From positions 1 through 55,058 of the IMG/VR virus record IMGVR_UViG_3300032116_000257: a DNA stretch of 55,058 nt; one strand, given 5' to 3'. Numbering within the stretch: the first letter of the stretch is position 1; each line of letters begins with the position of its first letter. Positions 48,718 to 55,033 of the stretch are shown in pieces. Source of the stretch: a virus. Position numbers and translations under genes: made by a program. The notes below the pieces were generated by a model that was not told the DNA's origin, ran no database searches, and saw nothing but the letters and a program-made list of their open reading frames with translations.

Positions 48718-48927
48718 ATGGACTACACCGATGACCAACTACTTGCCATGGCCATGGCCAACATTGGTGAGTACATTACGGACAACTCACCGCAGTACAT
48801 CTTGATTGAAGAAGATCCTCGCAATGAGGATGACTACGATAGCTGGACTTACGGAATGGAAGTCCTGCCTCAAGATCACACTTGGCAGTCAGATTCAATT
48901 GACGTAAGCCCAAGTGAGGCCGACTAG
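48718..48927 (+). CDS. Small acidic protein whose stop codon lies in the tRNA
   Basis: The 69-aa protein (MDYTDDQLLAMAMANIGEY, then DPRNEDDYDSWTYGMEV) is strongly acidic. No family recognised. Its last three codons and TAG stop (48925-48927) are bases 1-10 of the tRNA, so one transcript cannot yield both the full mRNA and the mature tRNA. Confidence 0.66.
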   Translation: MDYTDDQLLAMAMANIGEYITDNSPQYILIEEDPRNEDDYDSWTYGMEVLPQDHTWQSDSIDVSPSEAD

Positions 48928-48993
48928 CCCAACGGCAGAGGCAAGCGACTTAAAATCGCTACAGTCCCGGTTCGAATCCGGGGTCGGCTACCA
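48918..48993 (+). tRNA. tRNA-Leu(UAA)-like, CCA encoded, short variable loop
   Basis: Acceptor GGCCGAC with GTCGGCT (G1-U72 wobble), T8 A9, D-arm GCC/GGC, anticodon stem AGCGA/TCGCT with loop CTTAAAA (anticodon TAA), variable loop of five bases (ACAGT), T-arm CCCGG/CCGGG with loop TTCGAAT, A73 and encoded CCA at 48991-48993. Leucine tRNAs of bacteria usually have a long variable arm, so this class I body is unusual; I recall similar short forms in some phages. The next ATG is 18 nt after CCA. Confidence 0.9.
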
Positions 48994-49011
48994 ACTCAAC
49001 ACACTACACCA

Positions 49012-49371
49012 ATGGACATCATTCGTTCGATCAAGTGCCTTATTCCTGAGTTCCATGCCTTCAGTGCTGAGGACAGGGGCTATCACGTTGGTGCTACCTG
49101 GACTGACGACCAGGGGTTGCGTGACTATCACAACGTTGAACTCAAGTACACACGCAACTCAGAACGTCTAGCGCTCCAAGGCAAGCAGCAGCCTGATGGC
49201 AGTTGGCTTTACATTGAACCCAATGGTCGTTGCCATGTCATGTCAGCAGAGCGTGCTGCTCACTTCATGGCCCAGGCACAGGCACAAGCTCAGATCCTGG
49301 AACAAATGTTACAGAACATGAACACAGATGGAGGCGATGGAGTGGTAGACACCACTGCGATAACTGTGTAA
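49012..49371 (+). CDS. Small protein (119 aa)
   Basis: The first 80 residues resemble a small alpha-beta fold (MDIIRSIKCLIPEFHAFSAE, then LQGKQQPDGSWLYIEPNG), followed by an Ala/Gln helix (AAHFMAQAQAQAQILEQML). I recall DUF1257-like cyanobacterial proteins with similar layout, but the match is loose. No assigned role. Confidence 0.65.
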   Translation: MDIIRSIKCLIPEFHAFSAEDRGYHVGATWTDDQGLRDYHNVELKYTRNSERLALQGKQQPDGSWLYIEPNGRCHVMSAERAAHFMAQAQAQAQILEQMLQNMNTDGGDGVVDTTAITV

Positions 49372-49395
49372 GATCATCTAGCCAAGGACTACTCA

Positions 49396-49415
49396 GCCCC
49401 TGCGTAAGCGGGGGC
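49396..49415 (+). terminator. GC-rich GNRA-capped hairpin
   Basis: GCCCCTGC pairs with GCGGGGGC (one G-U) around GTAA. It ends 8 nt before the next ATG and is followed by CTTCCTTC, so it may be an intrinsic-like terminator or a translational element. Confidence 0.5.
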
Positions 49416-49423
49416 CTTCCTTC

Positions 49424-49744
49424 ATGACAAACGATTCTATTGATCTTGACCTTGTTGACCAAACCATTGCACTGATACCAGAGCAAGCCTGGACTCAAGT
49501 GAGACAAGCAATTATTACAGCCTTAGTTGATAACATGCCTGGCTTTGCACTTGAGAAGTTGACAGGTACTTATGATGGCTTCGATCGTGCAGAAGAGATT
49601 CTGTATGACTACTATCAACTTCCTGCTTTAAAACAAGATCTTATTGTTGATGCATTCAGTATCATGGGTGCATTCAATTGCCTCGAACTACTTAGCTCAT
49701 TGAATCTTACTGAAGATGAATTGCAGACAATGCAACAGCAGTAA
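49424..49744 (+). CDS. Helical protein (106 aa)
   Basis: Mostly helical (LVDQTIALIPEQAWTQVRQ, then IVDAFSIMGAFNCLELLSS). No family recognised. It overlaps the zinc-ribbon gene by 29 nt. Confidence 0.66.
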   Translation: MTNDSIDLDLVDQTIALIPEQAWTQVRQAIITALVDNMPGFALEKLTGTYDGFDRAEEILYDYYQLPALKQDLIVDAFSIMGAFNCLELLSSLNLTEDELQTMQQQ

Positions 49745-50051
49745 CACACGCGTTACTTGTACTGAACATCTGGGACCTGATGTAACCAAACGCTATTGTC
49801 GTTGTCTTGATTGTGGTTGCAAGTTCCGTACTGTTGAACGGTACGAAGTTGCTAAACCAATTCCATTAAAAGCCTACAAACCTATTGGTACCAGGAATGG
49901 AAACTCTTTCTTGACTGACAATGATGTGTTGATGATTCGTCATCTACATCAGAAAGGATTGAGCAATGGTCAGATAGCAATACGCTATGACACTGCTCGC
50001 AGTACAATCTCACGTATTGTCAACTACAAAACTTACACCAACATCAAATGA
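49716..50051 (+). CDS. Zinc-ribbon plus HTH regulator
   Basis: The 111-aa protein starts with a four-Cys zinc ribbon like that of NrdR (MNCRQCNSSNTR, then YCRCLDCGCKFRTVERYE) and ends with a helix-turn-helix (LTDNDVLMIRHLHQKGLSN, then RYDTARSTISRIVNY). NrdR itself has an ATP-cone instead of the HTH, so this is a different regulator. The HTH resembles that of the gene at 40865. Likely a DNA-binding transcription factor. Confidence 0.85.
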   Translation: MNCRQCNSSNTRVTCTEHLGPDVTKRYCRCLDCGCKFRTVERYEVAKPIPLKAYKPIGTRNGNSFLTDNDVLMIRHLHQKGLSNGQIAIRYDTARSTISRIVNYKTYTNIK

Positions 50052-50377
50052 CACAACAACACCCGATCACCCCACTACCGAAGCTATTCCAGAGGTGGTC
50101 AGAACAGTTTGAAGCAGGGAGACCACTCTATGCAATGTTTGAAGATATTTACAGAGCAGGAGCAGACGCTGAGCTGGAGGCGTGCTGTGAGTGGTTACAG
50201 GATCCTGATCTCAATGTAGACACTTACAAACTCCGCGCCGCACGCCGTCCTCAGCCGCCGAGCCTCAAGGAACAGGCGCTTGCTCTTGTCGAGCAGCACG
50301 AAGATGGTTGGCGACCGTCGCCCAAAGATTGGGACACCCTTCGTCGTGCCCTTGAACAACTTCCCGACAACAACTAA
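50048..50377 (+). CDS. ELEACCEW family protein, copy 1 (109 aa)
   Basis: Starts MTQQHPITPLPKLFQRW and carries ELEACCEWL, then LRAARRPQPPSLKEQALAL. This family is frequent, often in several copies, in Synechococcus genomes and their phages and is of unknown function. It is GC-richer than the flanks. A paralogue lies at 50687. It overlaps the upstream stop by ATGA. Confidence 0.82.
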   Translation: MTQQHPITPLPKLFQRWSEQFEAGRPLYAMFEDIYRAGADAELEACCEWLQDPDLNVDTYKLRAARRPQPPSLKEQALALVEQHEDGWRPSPKDWDTLRRALEQLPDNN

Positions 50378-50385
50378 TTACTACA

Positions 50386-50685
50386 ATGACAACCAAGCGA
50401 CAATTTGATTACAAGATTGGTGACCGTGTTGCTGAACGTCCCAAACCCCATGGGATCTACACAAACAACCAACAAACAAGAGAACGTATCTCTCAATACA
50501 GGAGCCAGCGGTATGGTGAAGTAGTTGGTATCAACTACAAGAACAACTCACGTGGTGCCACCCAAAAGTTCTTGCTTGTTCGTTGGGATCATTTACCTAG
50601 CCCAACTGAACATGCCACTGCACGCATCTGTCCTGTGTCAGCGCTAGAACGTCTGACCAAAGAAGTCCTTGTCCCTGGCGAATGA
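50386..50685 (+). CDS. Small basic SH3-like protein (99 aa)
   Basis: Basic, strand-rich protein (FDYKIGDRVAERPKPHGIY, then RYGEVVGINYKNNS and FLLVRWDHLPSPTEH), a pattern like small Tudor/SH3 barrels. It sits between two paralogues. Function unknown. Confidence 0.68.
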   Translation: MTTKRQFDYKIGDRVAERPKPHGIYTNNQQTRERISQYRSQRYGEVVGINYKNNSRGATQKFLLVRWDHLPSPTEHATARICPVSALERLTKEVLVPGE

Positions 50686-50686
50686 C

Positions 50687-51034
50687 ATGACACAAGAACA
50701 CCCAATCACCCCACCGCCTGAACTGGTGCAGCAGTGGGTAGACGCTTACTTTGGCGGTGGAATCTCCCATGTAGACCTCGCTGCCCAAGCTGCCCAATGG
50801 GGCGCGGACCAGGAGCTGGAGGCGTGCTGTGAGTGGATTGACTCCTTTCAAAACAAATTTGTTTATGCCCATGATCTTCGTCTTGTCCGCCGCCCCAAGG
50901 CGCCGAGCTTGAAGAAACAGGCACTGGAAGCTTTGACATCTGCACCTGGGCCTGACTATCCCATTGTGATGACAATGCTTAACGCTGATCAACATGCCCT
51001 AATCCGCCGCGCCTTAGAGCAACTCGATGACTGA
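50687..51034 (+). CDS. ELEACCEW family protein, copy 2 (115 aa)
   Basis: Starts MTQEHPITPPPELVQQWV with ELEACCEWI, then LRLVRRPKAPSLKKQALEAL and RRALEQLDD at the end. It aligns along its length with copy 1. It directly follows the gene between them by one base. The ATG overlaps no other start; the few codons upstream in frame belong to the previous gene. Confidence 0.82.
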   Translation: MTQEHPITPPPELVQQWVDAYFGGGISHVDLAAQAAQWGADQELEACCEWIDSFQNKFVYAHDLRLVRRPKAPSLKKQALEALTSAPGPDYPIVMTMLNADQHALIRRALEQLDD

Positions 51035-51236
51035 AAACCAAATCCACTTTATACGTGGTTGCTGTACAACAATCCTTGCCTTTGCAGCTACTGGTTTAAT
51101 CGCTGCAATCTTTTTGTCACCTGATGAACCTAAGAACAACTCTAAGTTTGAAGTCATTGATCAGTACGAAGGTTGTTCAGTAATCCGTTACACTGATCCC
51201 ACATCTCGCTGGCATTACTTCCTTAAGTGCTCATGA
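51027..51236 (+). CDS. Single-TM protein with Cys tail (69 aa)
   Basis: Membrane segment near residues 10-30 (CCTTILAFAATGLIAAIFL), then a small globular tail (VIDQYEGCSVIRYTDPTSR, WHYFLKC) with two Cys. The tail resembles a short cyanophage family (EGC.V.R......YFL.C). Coupled by overlaps to the genes on both sides. Function unknown. Confidence 0.7.
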   Translation: MTENQIHFIRGCCTTILAFAATGLIAAIFLSPDEPKNNSKFEVIDQYEGCSVIRYTDPTSRWHYFLKCS

Positions 51237-51874
51237 ACGTACAACTTGTTTGGGCAACGCCCAATGCAGAGGAAATGATCACGCGCATGGCACGCGTCTC
51301 TGCACCAAAGAACCAAGACAACATGGATACCGCACCCAAGTTGTTGCGTTATCTGATTAAACATCAGCACTGGTCACCGTACGAGATGGCCAATCTCTGT
51401 GTTGAAATCAACACAACACGTGCAATCTCACCGCAGATCCTTAGGCATCGTTCCTTCTCATTCCAGGAATTCAGTCAACGTTACGCAGATACCAGTGAAC
51501 TTGGCTCAGCTATTATTCCTCATCTGCGTCGACAAGACTTTAAGAATCGTCAAAACAGTATTGATGATTTGTCTGCTGATGCAATCAGTGGTTATTACCG
51601 CCGCATTAGCAAGTTGTATGAAGACGCTGAACATCTCTACCGCGAGATGGTTAGCAGCGGCGTTGCAAAAGAATGTGCCAGGTCCATCCTGCCACTTTCA
51701 ACACAGACCCGTCTCTTCATGAATGGCACTATCAGATCTTGGATCCATTATCTACAACTGAGGACTCATGAATCAACCCAACTCGAACACAGAGAAATTG
51801 CAGAAACAATTAAAGGAATCTTCTGCAAAGAATTCCCAATCATCGGAGAGGCTGTGTTCTCAACAGATCAATGA
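51233..51874 (+). CDS. thyX: Flavin-dependent thymidylate synthase
   Basis: Makes dTMP from dUMP with FAD, NADPH and methylene-THF. The ThyX motif is at residues 71-84 (RHRSFSFQEFSQRY), and the dUMP-binding end (GTIRSWIHYLQLR) is present. Length 213 aa is normal. ATG overlaps the upstream TGA (ATGA). Works with Dcd (5089) to turn host dCTP into dTTP. Cyanobacteria often carry ThyX, so the gene could be host-derived. Confidence 0.95.
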   Translation: MNVQLVWATPNAEEMITRMARVSAPKNQDNMDTAPKLLRYLIKHQHWSPYEMANLCVEINTTRAISPQILRHRSFSFQEFSQRYADTSELGSAIIPHLRRQDFKNRQNSIDDLSADAISGYYRRISKLYEDAEHLYREMVSSGVAKECARSILPLSTQTRLFMNGTIRSWIHYLQLRTHESTQLEHREIAETIKGIFCKEFPIIGEAVFSTDQ

Positions 51875-51986
51875 TCTGATTGAGAGGTATAAAGAACCAG
51901 AGCAAGCACGCCAGTTCCTTATGGGGGCTGGCATCATTGATGAGAATGGAGACCTCATGCCTCCATATCAAAACACCTCAACCTAA
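51768..51986 (+). CDS. Small protein overlapping thyX (72 aa)
   Basis: The C-terminal half (INDLIERYKEPEQARQFLM, then AGIIDENGDLMPPY) matches a small phage family with motif ARQFL...GIID..G.L...Y of unknown function. The ATG start overlaps thyX by 107 nt in another frame; the N-terminal 30 residues are low-complexity and could be absent if a non-ATG start is used. Confidence 0.66.
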   Translation: MNQPNSNTEKLQKQLKESSAKNSQSSERLCSQQINDLIERYKEPEQARQFLMGAGIIDENGDLMPPYQNTST

Positions 51987-52009
51987 TTAACTATTACCAC
52001 TAATCACCT

Positions 52010-52276
52010 ATGACACGACAACAACTTGTTAATTGTTCCACTGTTACTCAAACAGTATTCGATGCATTCTGGCCACTTGGTATGTATCCAGATGATATGG
52101 ATACTAGCAATCTTGCTTTAGCCTTGCGAGCTGTTGCGGATCAAGTCGTGCCGGATCAACAAGAGCCAGCAAGCTCGCCGCACATGGGAAGTTTTATCTC
52201 TCATGTAAAGTGGAGCCAGTGCCAGACTATTCGCATCCAACTCCTTGCCATTGCTGACGAGCTTGAAGCCCAGTAG
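52010..52276 (+). CDS. Synechococcus-type small protein (88 aa)
   Basis: Contains NLALALRAVADQVVP and IRIQLLAIADELEA, a pattern I know from short proteins multiplied in Synechococcus and its phages. Function unknown. Confidence 0.72.
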   Translation: MTRQQLVNCSTVTQTVFDAFWPLGMYPDDMDTSNLALALRAVADQVVPDQQEPASSPHMGSFISHVKWSQCQTIRIQLLAIADELEAQ

Positions 52277-52285
52277 TCACCTTTA

Positions 52286-52402
52286 CTAAAAGGTTGCAGC
52301 ACTTTGCTTCTTCAGTTCTGTGACGGCATGCTTGGACTCCACATCCTTGCGTGCCAGCTTTTTCTTTTTGTCCACCAGGTAAACGATCAGTGCCTTGTTC
52401 AT
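52286..52402 (-). CDS. Small basic protein (38 aa), strong RBS
   Basis: ATG at 52402 is preceded by GGAGG at 9 nt spacing and overlaps the stop of the upstream minus gene (ATGA). The peptide is basic (YLVDKKKKLARKDVESKH). It is the second gene of a two-gene minus-strand unit inside the plus-strand arm. Function unknown. Confidence 0.68.
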   Translation of the reverse strand: MNKALIVYLVDKKKKLARKDVESKHAVTELKKQSAATF

Positions 52403-52551
52403 TTGATTTGTCCTCCAGTGACGTAAGGAAAGTAGCAGATGTTACGGTAGGTCAGGCAAAGCCATGGACGGTGTGCTAAGTTCCACCATGCCTTGTCTGT
52501 CTTAGCCTGCTCCTCTTGGTTGTATTTGCAACCACGATACGTTAACGTCAT
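52399..52551 (-). CDS. DUF4278-like protein (50 aa)
   Basis: Starts MTLTYRGCKY, the signature of DUF4278, a cyanobacterial family of unknown function. The longer frame to 52623 would need a TTG start and adds unrelated residues, so the ATG at 52551 is chosen. The end (CYFPYVTGGQIK) contains the ribosome-binding site of the next gene. Probably acquired from a cyanobacterial host. Confidence 0.72.
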   Translation of the reverse strand: MTLTYRGCKYNQEEQAKTDKAWWNLAHRPWLCLTYRNICYFPYVTGGQIK

Positions 52552-52625
52552 GGCTTTGGTATCTATTGATACGGAAAGTATATGACGATTGGTGTATATG
52601 ATGTTGTTTACCAGGTAACACAACC

Positions 52626-52817
52626 ATGATTTCTATTTCAGAAACCTGCAAAGAGTTCAACAAAGCAATGGGTATCAAAGGAAGGTTTTTCCTTTTTGTC
52701 CTTGGTTTTGTTGGGTTATTGTTTCCAGGGTGGGTAGCCTACGTTGTTCTCTCTGGTCTTGCTAAATGTACAGAAGATAAAAATATGTATGTACTTTTAA
52801 AACAACTTGCAGACTAA
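52626..52817 (+). CDS. Single-TM protein (63 aa)
   Basis: One long hydrophobic segment (FFLFVLGFVGLLFPGWVAYVV-like, residues 21-43) between charged ends. It diverges from the DUF4278-like gene. A holin-like role is conceivable from size and topology, without other support. Confidence 0.66.
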   Translation: MISISETCKEFNKAMGIKGRFFLFVLGFVGLLFPGWVAYVVLSGLAKCTEDKNMYVLLKQLAD

Positions 52818-52819
52818 CA

Positions 52820-53011
52820 ATGTCTTTTCTTTTGGCTCGTGTCACAGATGAATCTGATCTTCCAGATGATTACTACTCATTTGTCCAACAGTTTACATAC
52901 TGGCAAGGAAGCTACGCTTCTCAACTTGATACGGAATCATTGATGATCTTGCTATGGCAAATGGACAAACGTATTAAAGAGCTTGAGGCAAAGCAAAGTA
53001 ATCTGCAATGA
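52820..53011 (+). CDS. Small protein (63 aa)
   Basis: Contains DDYYSFVQQFTYWQGSYAS and a C-terminal helix (MDKRIKELEAKQSNL). It overlaps the next gene by ATGA. No family recognised. Confidence 0.65.
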   Translation: MSFLLARVTDESDLPDDYYSFVQQFTYWQGSYASQLDTESLMILLWQMDKRIKELEAKQSNLQ

Positions 53012-53304
53012 AAGGATTTAGCTCCACCAAACAACGCACACGTTCATCTAGTTATTGGGTTGCTTCCTACACCAAAGACAATCAGGATGAGCCATTTGGC
53101 ATACACAAAAAAGTTTTGTCTTACAAACCAGGGCAAGACAAAGAACTCTTGATGATTCGTTATTGTAACTCAATTATGAAGATTAACCAAAACATATGGG
53201 AGATCCTGGTCCATCAGGGGCCAGATGATACCCCAGACTCTGGTGACCAAATTGTTTTAAGATTATCAAGAGAAAAGTTCAAGGGCTCTGCTCAAGTAAA
53301 CTAA
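53008..53304 (+). CDS. Small basic protein (98 aa)
   Basis: Strand-rich and basic (SSSYWVASYTKDNQDEPFG, then RYCNSIMKINQNIWEILVH). No family recognised. Coupled to the preceding gene by a 4-nt overlap. Confidence 0.65.
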   Translation: MKGFSSTKQRTRSSSYWVASYTKDNQDEPFGIHKKVLSYKPGQDKELLMIRYCNSIMKINQNIWEILVHQGPDDTPDSGDQIVLRLSREKFKGSAQVN

Positions 53305-53327
53305 CTAGCCATTACCACTAATCCTCC

Positions 53328-53720
53328 ATGAACAAAAGACAAATTGAAATGCTCCGCTTCATCGTTAAACAAGAGATTGAAACTGCTGGCATTGATGGCA
53401 TGGAGCATGGCGCTTGGGGCTGGGCCGAAAAACAGTTAGACAAAAATTGGGAAGAATTCCAGCAATCTTTCACGGATCCCAACGAAATGGAGTACAAATC
53501 TTTTGACTCAATTAAAGAACTTTTTGAGGATCTACATGCGGATGAAAAAATCTATCTAAAAAGGCTTCTTTTAAAAGAAAAAAAAGAAAAGGTCAGTGAG
53601 GATGAAAACGAGCGCCGTTTCAAAGCCTGCCTTGAAGAAATTCGCAAACTTACCCACGCAGATCTTGTCAATCTAATGGGCAAAGAGTGGTTTGAAGACT
53701 ATCGCCGCCAGTTCCAATAG
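53328..53720 (+). CDS. Helical charged protein (130 aa)
   Basis: Helical with a Trp-rich turn (GMEHGAWGWAEKQLDKNWE) and a Lys/Glu helix (RLLLKEKKEKVSEDENERR). No family recognised. Cytoplasmic by composition. Confidence 0.67.
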   Translation: MNKRQIEMLRFIVKQEIETAGIDGMEHGAWGWAEKQLDKNWEEFQQSFTDPNEMEYKSFDSIKELFEDLHADEKIYLKRLLLKEKKEKVSEDENERRFKACLEEIRKLTHADLVNLMGKEWFEDYRRQFQ

Positions 53721-53739
53721 TCGCTTCTCCTAATCACCC

Positions 53740-53898
53740 ATGAAATCACTCGACGACTACACAACGCTCGGCGCAATAGTCTTGGTTTTGATTGTCTTTA
53801 TTGCTCTTGGTATCTGGTGGCTGCCTCAAAAATGGCAGGGCTGCCAGAAACTGTATGACAAAGTGCCTGCCCAGGTTGTTTGTTTCCTGAGCGAGTAA
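53740..53898 (+). CDS. Single-TM protein (52 aa)
   Basis: ATG at 53740 to TAA at 53896. A short N-terminus (MKSLDDYTT), a membrane segment (LGAIVLVLIVFIALGIWWL) and a tail with two Cys (GCQKLYDKVPAQVVCFLSE). I recall near-identical small membrane proteins in cyanophages. The tail Cys pair may be oxidised outside the membrane. Confidence 0.75.
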   Translation: MKSLDDYTTLGAIVLVLIVFIALGIWWLPQKWQGCQKLYDKVPAQVVCFLSE

Positions 53899-53993
53899 GC
53901 ACCTTCACTAATACTCCCGAACGGGAAAATGGACCTGAGCACGTCCTAAAACTACTCATCAGTTTTCCTTATCATTCAACTCAACTCAACACC

Positions 53994-54752
53994 ATGAAAC
54001 TCCTCAAGTTTTCCACAGGTAACGGCAAGCTCAAGAATCGTCTGATCTTCAACATCCCAGCGGGCTATGCATGTCCACACGCTGGTGTCTGTAAGACCAT
54101 GGCTGATCGTGTCACTGGCAAGATCATGGACCTACCTCAGTTCACTGGCACAGAAGCAGATGAGTATCGTTGCTTTGCTGCTATGGCAGAGACCAGGCCA
54201 ACCGTACGTGAAGCTCGTTGGCACAACTGGGATCTGCTGCGTGAGACCATGCATATGAATGGGAATCAAGCCATGCTTTTGCGTGATCTGATCGACCTAT
54301 CACTCTCAATGCAGCCATTGAAGAAGCTGCTTCGGATCCATGAGTCAGGCGATTTCTGGACTGAGAACTACATGCGTGCTTGGATCATGGTCGCACAAGA
54401 GCGTCCTAAGCAAACCTTCTACGCATACACCAAGTCGCTTGGAATGTGGCTGAACCTCAAGGACATCATCCCATCTAACTTTTATCTCACTGCGTCGCAA
54501 GGTGGAACACTCGACTACCTGATCCCCAAGTACCCTGAAGTGTTCCAGCGCATTGCTCATGTGGTCTACACAGAAGAGGAAGCGCAAGAGCGTGGGCTAG
54601 AGATCGATCATGACGACAGCCATTGCCTTGGTGACAAGCCGTTCGCACTCTTGGTTCATGGTTCCCAGAGGGCTGGATCTGATGCCATGAAAGCCTTAAC
54701 GCAACGGAAGAAAGAAGGTAAGTTTGTAGGTTACGGTAAGTCACAAAGGTAG
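53994..54752 (+). CDS. GP88-like protein
   Basis: The 252-aa protein matches the phage gene-88 family (PF17338-like): FSTGNGKLKNRLIFNIPAG, then CPHAGVCKTMADR with the Cys pair, FRCFAAMAE-type segment and RWHNWDLLR, LRIHESGDFW, TFYAYTKS. The family is common in actinophages and cyanophages with no proven function; the Cys pattern may bind metal. The start at 53994 follows an unstructured ACTCAACTCAACACC leader; the longer frame to 53880 overlaps the small membrane gene and is rejected. A TTTTCCACAGG lies at codons 5-9. Confidence 0.85.
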   Translation: MKLLKFSTGNGKLKNRLIFNIPAGYACPHAGVCKTMADRVTGKIMDLPQFTGTEADEYRCFAAMAETRPTVREARWHNWDLLRETMHMNGNQAMLLRDLIDLSLSMQPLKKLLRIHESGDFWTENYMRAWIMVAQERPKQTFYAYTKSLGMWLNLKDIIPSNFYLTASQGGTLDYLIPKYPEVFQRIAHVVYTEEEAQERGLEIDHDDSHCLGDKPFALLVHGSQRAGSDAMKALTQRKKEGKFVGYGKSQR

Positions 54753-54759
54753 TTATCAC

Positions 54760-54792
54760 GATAAGACCTGGTACTATATGCCTGGTCTTATC
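54760..54792 (+). promoter_or_regulatory. Intergenic hairpin (9-bp stem)
   Basis: GATAAGACC pairs with GGTCTTATC around a 15-nt loop that has a GG/CC closing pair. It starts 7 nt after the GP88-like stop and ends 7 nt before the next ATG. Confidence 0.6.
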
Positions 54793-54799
54793 CTGTTCA

Positions 54800-55033
54800 A
54801 TGGCTTACATCATTAGTACGTTGGTGGATGGTGTGCCACACGCCATCCATGCCAATAGTTCCGACTCCAAGTTTGAACTGTTAGCTTTGGATTCTGCTAG
54901 TTCACTTAGTAGAATTTACTCCCATCCTTACCGGGCTGGTGCTTATCAAGTTCTAAGTTGGATCCTGGACAATGAACCCACACTCTCCTGTTATGAGCTC
55001 CAGGTTTCCGATGAAGCCCGGTTCCAAAAATGA
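54800..55033 (+). CDS. Small protein (77 aa)
   Basis: Starts MAYIISTLVDGVPHAIHAN, with an amphipathic middle (FELLALDSASSLSRIYSHP). It resembles in style the genes at 38428 and 38700. It overlaps the start of a partial gene at the edge. No family recognised. Confidence 0.66.
   Translation: MAYIISTLVDGVPHAIHANSSDSKFELLALDSASSLSRIYSHPYRAGAYQVLSWILDNEPTLSCYELQVSDEARFQK

Noticed and set aside
53880-53993. 38-residue N-terminal extension of the GP88-like protein
   Set aside because: It overlaps the small membrane gene and the family domain begins right after the ATG at 53994.
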